Source: Bradyrhizobium niftali
GTDB taxonomy: Bacteria > Pseudomonadota > Alphaproteobacteria > Rhizobiales > Xanthobacteraceae
Direction of reading: 5' to 3'
Length of the DNA: 64,000 nucleotides
Assembly: GCF_004571025.1 (NCBI RefSeq)
Contig: NZ_SPQT01000002.1
Coordinates: 434,001-498,000, forward strand
A program made the translations under genes and the position numbers. This document shows positions 37,301 through 45,516 of the stretch, in pieces. The notes below the pieces were generated by a model. It was not told the DNA's origin. It ran no database searches and saw nothing but the letters and a program-made list of their open reading frames with translations. The stretch's first letter is position 1; the number at the start of each line of letters is the position of its first letter.

Positions 37301-37481
37301 ATTCGACGAAGGCGGCCTGGAGCGAGGGTTCGACCCTAGTGACCTTGGCGAGGTAGATATTCCCGCGCAGTTGCTTGCGTTGCGCGGTCTCGAAATCAAA
37401 CTCTTCGACGCGATTGCCGCGGACCACGACGACCCGGGTCTCCTCCGGGTGGGTGGCATCGATCAACATCTTGTTGGGCAT
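34395..37481 (-). CDS. rne: ribonuclease E
   Basis: A 1028-residue RNase E/G. Order: S1-like RNA-binding domain (about 36-90, RGNIYLAKVTRVEPSLQAAF), interrupted or followed by a long insert (about 95-315) containing basic RRRSRHRNARRRG, a His/Asp-rich stretch (161-223) and nine Asp in a row (289-297); 5' sensor and DNase I-like catalytic core with SIDVNSGRSTREH (Asp544) and VIDFIDMDEKRNN (Asp587); Zn-link DPCPHCGGTGH (Cys645, Cys648); then an acidic/Arg-rich unstructured scaffold tail ending RRAGWWSRRFGGGE. It initiates mRNA decay and processes rRNA and tRNA precursors, and the tail presumably assembles the degradosome. The His-rich insert is unusual. Confidence 0.97.
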   Translation of the reverse strand: MPNKMLIDATHPEETRVVVVRGNRVEEFDFETAQRKQLRGNIYLAKVTRVEPSLQAAFVEYGGNRHGFLAFSEIHPDYYQIPVADRQALIEAEEQAHREAEEESENRSHGRRRSRHRNARRRGHGERVRSDIVEGLDAGADPAAQPVDGGPSAANAEGGPHEGEHLHADAEHHGEHDAHDHNEHDHHDHDHHEHGHDDHHHDHAHDHDDHGHDGGHDHHDHDHADETPAPVAAVGAEPVVAAEPQEATSEAHAEALAEAVTAAAEPADAVYAAGESTEAPHHDAEAATDDDDDDDDDGEEAEEEVVESVGGDDVMEEVPERTFRPRRQYKIQEVIKRRQVMLVQVVKEERGNKGAALTTYLSLAGRYAVLMPNTARGGGISRKITSAQDRSRLKEVVQDLDVPEGMGIILRTAGAARTKPEIKRDFEYLIRMWETVRDLTLKSQAPTLVYEEGSLIKRSLRDLYNKEIDEISVAGESGYREARDFMKMLMPANVSAVKQYRDGQPLFSRMGVESQLDAMFSPTVQLRSGGYIVINQTEALVSIDVNSGRSTREHHIEDTALKTNLEAAEEVARQLRLRDLAGLIVIDFIDMDEKRNNRAVERKLSDCLRQDRARIQVGRISHFGLLEMSRQRIRASVLESSTDPCPHCGGTGHVRSVSSVALQLLRGLEEILMKGATHNLVVRTRTDVALYVLNHKRGHLRDLENGFKVTLAVIADPSVSGPQAYLIDRGEQVHTLEAAKALLAAQAAASPPPVLEEAYDDEEFDPELESEIESEETEGLTEEQAAGEAAPEQDGQRRKRRRRRRGRGGQRDGELREDGAPALPESAVAAGEGDEDAESEQDGEEGEEQAVRGEQQGGGERRRRRGRRGGRRRRGGGEEGLAGSIGDELGTQSPSEAVEAVADFDGFGGEAAPSIAQAEHTAEPQVTQPEPRADMQAEAPAQPEPAPAVATAEEEPADDKAARRRSTVREKVSFLSSSPGEPAVPVVQATEPVAPPAPAPAPAPEPASETPAAPRRAGWWSRRFGGGE
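36813..37001 (-). repeat. histidine/aspartate-codon repeat within rne
   Basis: Coding low-complexity stretch of degenerate CAT/CAC/GAT/GAC triplets encoding residues 161-223 of RNase E, about half His and a third Asp (for example DHHEHGHDDHHHDHAHD). Polar, probably disordered and able to bind divalent metals. Confidence 0.85.
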
Positions 37482-38182
37482 GTCTTAACTCTTGGCGGCG
37501 GCGGGCGCGATACACCGTGGGCGCGTATCGCGCCGCCGGGTGACGCGACGGTCCACCTGATTCGGGGGTGAGGGGAAGGCCGAAACGCCGTCTCTCGCGC
37601 CTTGCCGGACCGGAAGCTTCAGGACCACGGCGGCGCGCGGGATTATCACTCCGCAGCGTCGCGAATGATCCTTCAGAATTCGTCGGCACAGTCTGGCGCA
37701 TCAAGCGTCGGCCCGTATGAAACATTGGGCGGCGAGGCCGCCCCTCAATCAGTTGCTGCTGGCCAGGCATGGCGCGAGCGCGCTCGCCTTGGGGATCACG
37801 AACCGCTCCCTTGGGATCAAGGGACCGGGCAATGGGTTATGTCGCTGTCCGAACCGCCCCGGAAACGTGGTATCCGGGAACCGTCCGCCGCCGGAGCTTG
37901 GCCCGTTCCACCTCGCTGCCGCGCACCGCGCTGGTCTTAGAGGAGAACGGAAAACGCTGGAATTCCCAAACCTTGAGAGTTCCGGCGCTGCACCGGGAGG
38001 CTGAATGCGACACAACCGGAAATATCGGCCGTCAGCATTCCGTACATACGAGGAATGGGCCATCCGTGCAAGGGAGCGTCGCACGGCGGTCACAGTCAGC
38101 GAGTTTCGCGTTTCTGTCATTAAGGATCGATTAACCCTGTGGTTCTATTGCGTTAAAAGAGCTGCTCGGAGGCACGGAATCG
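37482..38182. other. long divergent region between rne and amiC
   Basis: About 700 nt with no supported gene. It must hold both promoters and probably a long rne leader, as known for E. coli rne, where the 5' UTR mediates feedback by RNase E. A strong hairpin, GGGCGGC-GAG-GCCGCCC, lies at 37727-37743. Short frames here (for example 37749-38120 minus and 38005-38256 plus) show no domain. Confidence 0.5.
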
Positions 38183-39478
38183 GTGGCGAGCCGCGCAAAT
38201 CAAAGGGTCTTGCTGGGATGCGTGCTCCTGTCCGCCGCAGCATTGCCATGTGCTGATTCCTCCCGCCTGAGCGCTGCGGAAAGCCAGCCGCAACCCGCTG
38301 TTGCGGCAGCGAATTATCCAATCGCCTCGGCCGCCCGGCTGGCTGGCGATGGCAAGCAGACTCGCTTCATCCTCGACATCGACCAGACCGTCACCTTCCG
38401 CGCTGTCACGCTCGCCGACCCGTACCGGGTTGTGGTCGACGTGCCCCAGGTCAATTTTCAGCTGCCCGCGGGCACCGGTTCCGGGGGGCGGGGGCTGGTC
38501 AAGGCCTTCCGCTATGGGCTCGTCATGCCCGGCGGCTCGCGAATCGTGTTCGACCTGACGGGGCCTGCCAAGATCGCCAATTCCTACGTGCTGGAGGCGG
38601 CCAACGGCCAGCCGGCCCGGCTCGTGCTCGAGCTGGAGGAGGTCGACCGCGCCGCCTTCGTGCAATCGCTCGCCCCGGAAAACCGCCCTGAGCTGCGGCC
38701 CGCGATCGCCGATGCGCCGCCCGCCACGGTGCCCGCGACGGCAGCCCCGGAAACGGCGCAGCAGAAGGCCGATGACCGGCCGATCGTCGTGATCGACCCC
38801 GGCCACGGCGGCATCGACAACGGCACGCAGTCGAGCGGCGAAAGCGAGAAGAACCTGGTGCTGGCCTTCGGTCTGGCGCTACGCGACCGGCTGGAAAAGG
38901 CCGGCAAATACCGTGTCGTGATGACGCGGAACGACGACACGTTCATCCCGCTCAATGACCGGGTCAAAGTCGCCCGCAACATCAAGGCGGCGCTGTTCGT
39001 CTCGATTCATGCCGACGCGCTGCCGCGCACCGAGGGGGATGCCCAGGGCGCCACCATCTATACGCTGTCCGACAAGGCCTCCGACGCCGAGGCCCAGCGT
39101 CTGGCTGATGCGGAAAACCGCGCGGACGCGATCGCCGGCTTCAACCTCGCGGAGGAGCCGACCGATGTCGCCGATATCCTGATCGATCTGACGCAGCGGG
39201 AAACCCGCACATTTTCAAACCGTTTTGCTCATTTGCTGATGAGCGAAATGAAGTCGACCGTGCGGATGCACAAGCATCCGCTGAAATCGGCCGGTTTCCG
39301 GGTGCTGAAGGCGCCCGACGTGCCGTCTGTGCTGGTCGAGATCGGTTACGTCTCCAATAAAGGCGATCTCGGGCATCTTGTCTCCGAGGGTTGGCGGTCC
39401 CGCGCCGTGGGCTCGATGGCGCAAGCCATCGACGGGTTCCTGGCCAAACGGCTGGCGACCGCCGGATCGTCGAATTGA
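38183..39478 (+). CDS. amiC: N-acetylmuramoyl-L-alanine amidase (AMIN + Amidase_3)
   Basis: Periplasmic peptidoglycan amidase of 431 residues that cuts the bond between muramic acid and the stem peptide, mainly at division. Signal-like N terminus (VLLGCVLLSAAALPCAD); AMIN domain about 45-150 (FILDIDQTVTFRAVTLADPY, PYRVVVDVPQV); Amidase_3 domain about 198-425 with zinc and catalytic residues in VIDPGHGGIDNGT, SGESEKNLVLAF, FVSIHADAL and VPSVLVEIGYVSN. The start is a GTG at 38183 with CGGAGG upstream. The stop codon lies within a 23-nt tandem duplication. It precedes the class A PBP gene, a conserved alphaproteobacterial pairing. Confidence 0.94.
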   Translation: MASRANQRVLLGCVLLSAAALPCADSSRLSAAESQPQPAVAAANYPIASAARLAGDGKQTRFILDIDQTVTFRAVTLADPYRVVVDVPQVNFQLPAGTGSGGRGLVKAFRYGLVMPGGSRIVFDLTGPAKIANSYVLEAANGQPARLVLELEEVDRAAFVQSLAPENRPELRPAIADAPPATVPATAAPETAQQKADDRPIVVIDPGHGGIDNGTQSSGESEKNLVLAFGLALRDRLEKAGKYRVVMTRNDDTFIPLNDRVKVARNIKAALFVSIHADALPRTEGDAQGATIYTLSDKASDAEAQRLADAENRADAIAGFNLAEEPTDVADILIDLTQRETRTFSNRFAHLLMSEMKSTVRMHKHPLKSAGFRVLKAPDVPSVLVEIGYVSNKGDLGHLVSEGWRSRAVGSMAQAIDGFLAKRLATAGSSN

Positions 39479-39501
39479 CGACCGGGGGATCGTCGAATTG
39501 A
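39456..39501 (+). repeat. 23-bp tandem duplication across the amiC stop
   Basis: Two adjacent 23-bp units, 39456-39478 and 39479-39501, differ at only two positions (CC versus GG at unit positions 7-8) and both end in GTCGAATTGA. The stop codon of amiC is the last triplet of the first unit, and the second unit repeats it in the UTR. Confidence 0.85.
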
Positions 39502-39732
39502 GAGAATTGAGGAAGGGTTTTTCCGTCTCGCCGCAAAAGCCCTAGTTTGGCCACAGCGGGCGATTTATAAAAACGCCGCAGGGGGTTCCGGAATCGGCGA
39601 GAATCCCGTTCGGCGAGCGTCTTTAGGTCCGGCACTGACGTAATTGAGTAGGCCGGTGAATTCGCGACGTGAGGTTGGCGCCTGTTTTGGGTGCCAAGGG
39701 GCTGATCCAGAGTTTGAACGGATAAACAGATA

Positions 39733-42237
39733 ATGCGCTTGCTGGTGCGGTTCATGGGCTTCCTGTTCGCCGCGGGAACGGTGGTGTTCCTTGTCGGTGT
39801 CGGGGCCGTGGCGGGCCTGATCTGGCATTTCTCCAAGGACTTGCCGGACTACTCTCAGCTTCAGGATTACGAGCCGCCGGTGATGACGCGTGTGCACGCG
39901 GTCGACGGTTCGCTGCTCGGCGAATACGCCAAGGAGCGGCGGTTGTATCTGCCGATCCAGGCGGTGCCGAAGCTCGTGATCAACGCCTTCCTCGCGGCCG
40001 AGGACAAGAATTTCTACGAGCATGGCGGCATCGACTACACCGGCATGGCGCGCGCAGGTCTGGTCTACATCCAGAACTACGGCTCCAACCGGCGTCCGCA
40101 GGGCGCCTCCACCATCACCCAGCAGGTCGCCAAGAACTTCCTTCTGACCAACGAGGTCTCCTTCGCGCGCAAGATCAAGGAAGCCTTGCTGGCGATGCGG
40201 ATCGAGAAGACCTATTCGAAGGACAAGATCCTCGAGCTGTATCTGAACGAAATCTACCTGGGCCTCGGTGCCTACGGCATCGCAGCCGCTTCGCTGGTCT
40301 ATTTCGACAAGTCGGTGAACGAGCTCACGGTGGCGGAAGCGTCCTATCTCGCGGCGCTGCCGAAGATGCCCGCGACCCTGCATCCGGTGCGTAACCGCGA
40401 CCGCGCCATCGAGCGCCGCAACTACGTGGTCGATCGCCTGTTGGAGAACGGCTGGATCAAGCAGGCCGACGCCGACAAGGCGCGCAAGGAGCCGCTGGCC
40501 GTCACCAACCGTTCCAACGGCGCCCACACCTTCGCCGGCGAATATTTCGCCGAGGAAGTCCGCCGCGACATCTTCGAGCGCTACGGCGAGAAGAAGCTGT
40601 ACGAGGGCGGCCTGTCCGTCCGCACCACGCTCGATCCGAAGATCCAGGTCATGGCGCGCAAGACCATGGTCGCGGGCCTCGTGAACTATGACGAGCAGCA
40701 GGGCTATCGCGGCGCCATGAGCAAGCTCGATACGTCGGGCGACTGGGGCGTGAAGCTCGCCGAGATCAAGTCGCTTTCCGACATCTCGCCGTGGCGCATG
40801 GCGGTGGTGCTGGAGACCAGCGACCAGTCGGCGCGCATCGGCTTCCAGCCGAGCCGCGAGCTCGGCGGCGCCATCAGCAAGCAGCGCGAGACCGGCCTGA
40901 TCACGCTCGACGGCATCAAATGGGCAAAGGCGGCCACCGGCGCTGCGAAGGGCAGGGCGGCAACGGCGGTGTCGCAGGTGCTCCAGCCCGGCGACGTGAT
41001 CTATGCCGATCCGCTCTACAAGGACGGCAACCCTGTCGAGGGACAGTACCGGCTGCGCCAGATCCCCGAAGTGTCGGGCGCGATGGTGGTGATGGACCCC
41101 TGGACCGGCCGCGTGCTCGCGATGGTCGGCGGCTTCTCGTTCGACCAGAGCCAGTTCAACCGCGCCACCCAGGCCTACCGGCAGCCGGGTTCGTCGTTCA
41201 AGCCGATCGTCTATTCGGCCGCGCTCGACAACGGCTATACGCCCTCGACCGTGGTGCTCGACGCGCCGATCGAAATCGACCAGGGCCAGGGCGCCGGCGT
41301 GTGGCGGCCGGAAAACTTCTCCTCGGGCAAGTTCCAGGGGCCGGTGACGCTGCGCAACGCGCTGCGGCAGTCGCTCAACACCGTGACGGTGCGCCTCGCG
41401 CAGGACATCGGCATGCCCCTGATCGGCGAATATGCCCGCCGCTTCGGCGTCTATGACGAGCTGCCGAACTATCTCTCCTACGCGCTCGGCGCCGGCGAGA
41501 CCACGGCGATGCGCATGGTCACGGCCTATTCGATGCTCGCCAATGGCGGTCGCCGGGTGAAGCCGACCCTGATCGACCGTATCCAGGATCGCTACGGCCA
41601 CACCATCTTCAAGCACGACCAGCGCGAATGCCGCGGCTGCGATGCGCCGGGCGGCTGGAAGAACCAGGCCGAGCCGCAGCTGATCGACCGCCGCGAGCAG
41701 GTGCTCGACTCCATGACCGCCTATCAGATCACCGAGCTGATGGAGGGCGTGGTCCAGGCCGGTACCGCGACCGTGGTCAAGGAGGTCGGCAAGCCGATCG
41801 CCGGCAAGACCGGTACGACCAACGAGGCCAAGGACGCCTGGTTCGTCGGCTTCTCGCCCGACGTCGCCGTCGCCATCTATATGGGCTACGACAAGCCGCG
41901 CGCGCTCGGCAAAGGCAACGCTGCGACCGGCGGCCATCTGGCTGCTCCCATCGCGCGCGATTTCCTCAAGCTCGCACTCGCCGACAAGCCGGCGGTTCCG
42001 TTCAAGGTGCCGGCCGGCATCAAGCTCGTGCGCGTCGTCGCCAAGAGCGGCATGCGTGCGGGCCCGGGCGAGACCGGCGGGACCATCCTCGAAGCCTTCA
42101 AGCCGGGTACGGCGCCGCCGGACAATTACTCGGTGATCGGCGTTGCCGACGCCGACGGGCGCGGTGGCATGCCCTCTTCACAGCAGCAGCCGGATTCGGG
42201 CTTCCTCATCCGGCCGGGCACCGGCGGGCTGTGGTAG
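39733..42237 (+). CDS. mrcA: class A penicillin-binding protein 1A
   Basis: Bifunctional peptidoglycan synthase of 834 residues. N-terminal membrane anchor (GFLFAAGTVVFLVGVGAVAG, about 9-30); glycosyltransferase GT51 domain with AAEDKNFYEHGGIDYTGMAR, GASTITQQVAKNF, KIKEALLAMRIEKTYSKD and EIYLGLGAYGIAAAS; an OB-like insert (about 330-420); transpeptidase domain with YRQPGSSFKPIVYSAAL (SxxK), SLNTV and KTGTTNEAKDAWFVG (KTG). It polymerises lipid II and cross-links strands at the inner-membrane surface. Located directly downstream of amiC and upstream of prfB. Confidence 0.96.
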   Translation: MRLLVRFMGFLFAAGTVVFLVGVGAVAGLIWHFSKDLPDYSQLQDYEPPVMTRVHAVDGSLLGEYAKERRLYLPIQAVPKLVINAFLAAEDKNFYEHGGIDYTGMARAGLVYIQNYGSNRRPQGASTITQQVAKNFLLTNEVSFARKIKEALLAMRIEKTYSKDKILELYLNEIYLGLGAYGIAAASLVYFDKSVNELTVAEASYLAALPKMPATLHPVRNRDRAIERRNYVVDRLLENGWIKQADADKARKEPLAVTNRSNGAHTFAGEYFAEEVRRDIFERYGEKKLYEGGLSVRTTLDPKIQVMARKTMVAGLVNYDEQQGYRGAMSKLDTSGDWGVKLAEIKSLSDISPWRMAVVLETSDQSARIGFQPSRELGGAISKQRETGLITLDGIKWAKAATGAAKGRAATAVSQVLQPGDVIYADPLYKDGNPVEGQYRLRQIPEVSGAMVVMDPWTGRVLAMVGGFSFDQSQFNRATQAYRQPGSSFKPIVYSAALDNGYTPSTVVLDAPIEIDQGQGAGVWRPENFSSGKFQGPVTLRNALRQSLNTVTVRLAQDIGMPLIGEYARRFGVYDELPNYLSYALGAGETTAMRMVTAYSMLANGGRRVKPTLIDRIQDRYGHTIFKHDQRECRGCDAPGGWKNQAEPQLIDRREQVLDSMTAYQITELMEGVVQAGTATVVKEVGKPIAGKTGTTNEAKDAWFVGFSPDVAVAIYMGYDKPRALGKGNAATGGHLAAPIARDFLKLALADKPAVPFKVPAGIKLVRVVAKSGMRAGPGETGGTILEAFKPGTAPPDNYSVIGVADADGRGGMPSSQQQPDSGFLIRPGTGGLW

Positions 42238-42264
42238 CGGATAACGCCTGATACGGGCGAGGCG

Positions 42265-42290
42265 GGCGGTTGCGCTTTGGCGCAGCCGCC
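42265..42290 (+). terminator. hairpin after the PBP1A gene
   Basis: GGCGGTTGCGC pairs with GCGCAGCCGCC around TTTG, 28 nt after the stop. No U tract follows, so it may pause or protect the 3' end rather than terminate. Confidence 0.4.
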
Positions 42291-42345
42291 GCTACATCCC
42301 CTCCCACCTTCGCACGCGGACCATTCCGCGAGACCAGAGAACCAC

Positions 42346-43477
42346 ATGCGCGCCGAAATCGAACGGTTGGTAGAAGAGATCAAGCAGTCAGTCGGGCTGC
42401 TGAGGAGGCATCTTTGACGTCGAGAAATCGACGGCGCGCCTCGCTGAGCTGAACAAGCTCGCAGAAGATCCCAACCTCTGGAACGATCCCCAGAAGGCCC
42501 AGAAGCTGATGCAGGAGCGGACCTCGCTTGAGGATTCGCTCTCGGGCATCGGCAAGGTCGAGCAGGAGCTCGAGGACGACATCGGCATGATCGAGCTCGG
42601 CGAGGCCGAGGGCGATGACGGCGTCGTCGCCGAGGCCGAAGCCGCGCTGAAGGCCCTCAAGAAGGAAGTCGCGCGGCGCGAGCTCGAGGCGCTGCTGTCG
42701 GGCGAAGCCGACCGCTTCGATTCCTATCTCGAGGTCCATGCCGGCGCCGGCGGCACCGAAAGCCAGGACTGGGCGCAGATGCTGCTGCGCATGTACACGC
42801 GCTGGGCGGAGACGCACGGCTTCAAGGTCGAGTACCTCGAAGAGTCCGAAGGCGAAGAGGCCGGCATCAAGTCCGCGACCATCCAGGTCTCCGGCCACAA
42901 CGCCTATGGCTGGCTCAAGACCGAAGCGGGTGTGCACCGGCTGGTGCGCATCTCGCCGTTCGATTCCAACGCACGGCGGCACACCTCGTTCTCGAGCGTG
43001 CAGGTGTTTCCGGTCATCGACGACAGCATCAAGATCGACATCAAGGAATCCGACGTCCGCACCGACACCATGCGCTCGGGCGGCGCCGGCGGCCAGCACG
43101 TCAACAAGACCGAATCCGCGGTGCGGCTGACGCATATCCCGACCGGTGTCGCAGTGGTCTGCCAGGCCGGCCGCTCCCAGCACAAGAACCGGGCCCAGGC
43201 CTGGGACATGCTGCGTGCCCGTCTTTACGAAATCGAGCTGAAGAAGCGCGAGGAGAAGGCCGCCGCCGACCAGGCCGCCAAGACCGATATCGGCTGGGGC
43301 CACCAGATCCGCTCCTACGTGCTGCAGCCCTACCAGATGGTGAAGGATCTGCGCACGGGCGTGCAGACCTCCGACACGTCGGGCGTGCTCAACGGCGAAC
43401 TCGACGACTTCATGGCCGCGACGCTGGCGCAGCGCGCTTTCGGCACCCCTGGCGCCGACATCGAGGACGTGGATTAG
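42346..43477 (+). CDS. prfB: peptide chain release factor 2 (programmed +1 frameshift)
   Basis: RF2 of about 376 residues, made from two frames. Frame one runs from the ATG at 42346 through 23 codons ([20 protein letters not shown] then RHL) to an in-frame TGA at 42415-42417. A +1 shift at CTT-TGA-C continues at GAC 42416 ([20 protein letters not shown]). The rest holds the RF2-type anticodon-like SPF motif ([13 protein letters not shown]) and the catalytic GGQ loop ([18 protein letters not shown]). It terminates translation at UGA and UAA. A shortage of RF2 makes the ribosome pause at UGA and shift, so the gene controls itself. Annotating only the 42509-43477 frame would lose 54 residues. 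Confidence 0.96.
42403..42418 (+). promoter_or_regulatory. prfB recoding site
   Basis: AGGAGG (42403-42408), a Shine-Dalgarno-like sequence, stands three bases before the slippery CTT TGA C (42412-42418). Spacing and sequence equal the E. coli prfB site apart from small changes, so this is a programmed +1 frameshift and not an error. Confidence 0.95.
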
Positions 43478-43479
43478 CC

Positions 43480-44361
43480 ATGCCCCGCGTCGCCTTCATC
43501 GGGCTTGGACGGATGGGCCATGGCATGGCCGGCCGCTATCTCGATGCCGGCTTCACGGTGACGGTGTGGAATCGCAGCAAGTCCAAGGCTGAGGATTTGA
43601 TCGTCCGCGGCGCGCATTGGGCGACCTCGCCCGAGGATGCCGCGATCGATGCCGACGTGGTCGTGACCATGGTTGCCGACGACGAGGCCTCGCGCGCGGT
43701 CTGGCTGGGGCCGAAGGGCGCGGCCAAGACGGCCAAGGCCGGCATCATCGCGATCGAATGCTCCACCGTCTCCTATGACCATGCGCGCGAGATGGGCCGC
43801 GAGCTGAATGCGCGCGGGCTCATCTATATCGACTGCCCCGTGACGGGATTGCCGGATGCGGCAGCAAGCGGAAAGCTGACGCTTTTGGTCGGCGCAGATA
43901 CAGCCGATCTCGAACGCGCGCGGCCCTATCTCGAACCGATCGGCTCGACCATCCGCCATTTCGGCGCGGTCGGCTCCGGCACGGTCTACAAGCTCATCAA
44001 CAATCTGATGGGCGCGATCCAGATCGCCGGGCTCGCCGAGGGCCTTGCGATCGCCGAGCAGGCCGGGCTCGACATGAACCTGGTGCTGGAGTCGATCCAG
44101 GCTGGCGTTGCCGCAAGCCCGCAGGTGCAGCGTCATTCCAAGCGCATGGTCGCCCGCAACTTCGGCGGCGCGACGTTCACGGCGGCGCTGCGGCACAAGG
44201 ATGCCGCCTACGCCGTGAAGCTTGCCGAGAGCCTGCTCGCAGACAAGCCGCTGGTGGCACGCGCCGCAGTCGAATCCTACGCGCGCGCGAAGGCTGCGAT
44301 GCCTGATGACGACGAAGGCAAGATGATCGAGCTGGTGTCGCGGCCGAAGAAGCCGTCCTAG
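43480..44361 (+). CDS. NAD(P)-dependent beta-hydroxyacid dehydrogenase (HIBADH family)
   Basis: A 293-residue oxidoreductase. N-terminal Rossmann domain with AFIGLGRMGHGMAGRYLDAG and the strand ending FTVTVWNRSKSKAEDL; substrate-site IYIDCPVTGLPDAAASGKLT; the catalytic Lys in GSGTVYKLINNLMGAIQ; C-terminal helical domain. Members reduce or oxidise 3-hydroxyisobutyrate, tartronate semialdehyde or succinic semialdehyde, and the substrate cannot be fixed from sequence. It starts two bases after the prfB stop, so it may be co-transcribed. Confidence 0.9.
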   Translation: MPRVAFIGLGRMGHGMAGRYLDAGFTVTVWNRSKSKAEDLIVRGAHWATSPEDAAIDADVVVTMVADDEASRAVWLGPKGAAKTAKAGIIAIECSTVSYDHAREMGRELNARGLIYIDCPVTGLPDAAASGKLTLLVGADTADLERARPYLEPIGSTIRHFGAVGSGTVYKLINNLMGAIQIAGLAEGLAIAEQAGLDMNLVLESIQAGVAASPQVQRHSKRMVARNFGGATFTAALRHKDAAYAVKLAESLLADKPLVARAAVESYARAKAAMPDDDEGKMIELVSRPKKPS

Positions 44362-44495
44362 CCGCTCGCATCAACATGGGGCAGCCTCGTTCGCCCTGTT
44401 GCTTCTGAACACGGGAATTCCAAACCTCATCGGAAATCGGGTGGCAAAACGCGTCGCGCCGTACTAGGCGAGGTCAACTGCCGATGTGAGACGCC

Positions 44496-45407
44496 ATGCC
44501 CCCGAACGATTACAGGATCGACGCGCGAGACTGGTCGCTGCTCGCCGTGCTCTCGGTCCTCTGGGGCGGCTCGTTCTTCTTCAACGGCGCGGGCTTGCGG
44601 GAATTGCCGCCGCTCACCCTGGTGTTGCTGCGCGTGGCGCTTGGGGCAGCAATTCTCCTGCCGCTGCTCCGCGTGCATGGGATCGGCTTTCCCAAGGGCG
44701 CCGCCGGCTGGAAGCCGTTCGTCGTGATCGGGCTGCTCAACAACGTCATTCCGTTCTCGCTGATCGTGATCGGCCAGACCTTCATTCCCAGTGGCCTCGC
44801 TTCGATCCTGAATGCCACCACGCCGCTGTTCACGGTGATCGTCATGGCGATGGCAGGCGAGGAAGCCTTGCAGGTGCGGCGTGTCGCCGGTGTGGTTCTG
44901 GGTGTCGTCGGCGTGGTCATCCTGCGCGGATGGGGCATCGAGACGCGGCCGGGGCAGGGGTTCGGCATTCTGCTCTGCCTCGGTGGCGCGTGCAGCTACG
45001 GCTTTGCGGCGCTGGCGGCGCGGCGGCTGTTGAAGGACTCGGCTCCGCTTGGAACGGCGACGTTCCAACTGATGGCCTCAACGGTGATGATGGCGGTTGT
45101 CGCCGGCGTCATGGAGCAGCCATGGCATCTGCCGATGCCGGGCCTCACAACCTGGCTCGCGGTGCTCGGCCTTGCCGCGCTCTCAACGGCGCTCGCCTAC
45201 ATCGTCTTCTTTCAGGTCTTGCGGCGTTCGGGCGCGACCAATGTCATGCTGGTGACGCTGCTCATTCCCGTCACCGCCATCCTGCTGGGATGGCTTGTGC
45301 TGGGCGAGCCGATCTCCGCGCGCGAGATCGCGGGCGCCATCGTCATCGGCAGCGCATTGCTTGTGATCGACGGGCGCGCTCTGAGGATGCTGCAGCGCGT
45401 CGCGTAA
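44496..45407 (+). CDS. DMT-superfamily transporter (EamA repeats)
   Basis: Membrane protein of 303 residues with ten predicted helices in two EamA repeats (about 10-145 and 155-295). Typical pieces: LLAVLSVLWGGSFFFNGAGL in helix 1, IGLLNNVIPFSLIVIGQTFI, ASILNATTPLFTVIVMAMAG, and ALSTALAYIVFFQVLRRSGA with LLIPVTAILLGWLVLGEP in the second half. Members mostly export amino acids or other small metabolites. Not obviously linked to its neighbours. Confidence 0.9.
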   Translation: MPPNDYRIDARDWSLLAVLSVLWGGSFFFNGAGLRELPPLTLVLLRVALGAAILLPLLRVHGIGFPKGAAGWKPFVVIGLLNNVIPFSLIVIGQTFIPSGLASILNATTPLFTVIVMAMAGEEALQVRRVAGVVLGVVGVVILRGWGIETRPGQGFGILLCLGGACSYGFAALAARRLLKDSAPLGTATFQLMASTVMMAVVAGVMEQPWHLPMPGLTTWLAVLGLAALSTALAYIVFFQVLRRSGATNVMLVTLLIPVTAILLGWLVLGEPISAREIAGAIVIGSALLVIDGRALRMLQRVA

Positions 45408-45516
45408 GGTCTCGCTCCACCGTTTCACCTCGCGGAAAATCGTATCGCTTGCCAGCGGCAAGCCTGCTTGCGACACTCTCCGCAAAACAAGACTACAAAA
45501 CACAGGGGAGAGAACG

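Noticed and set aside
35280..37571. Plus-strand frame of 763 codons opposite rne
   Set aside because: Complement of RNase E. The Val/Met/Ile-rich stretch that looks like membrane helices is merely the reverse of the His/Asp codon repeat.
39565..41937. Minus-strand frame of 790 codons
   Set aside because: Shadow of the class A PBP gene.
42415..42417. In-frame TGA early in prfB as a nonsense mutation or assembly error
   Set aside because: The AGGAGG plus CTTTGAC context is the known recoding signal of RF2 genes, so the gene is intact.
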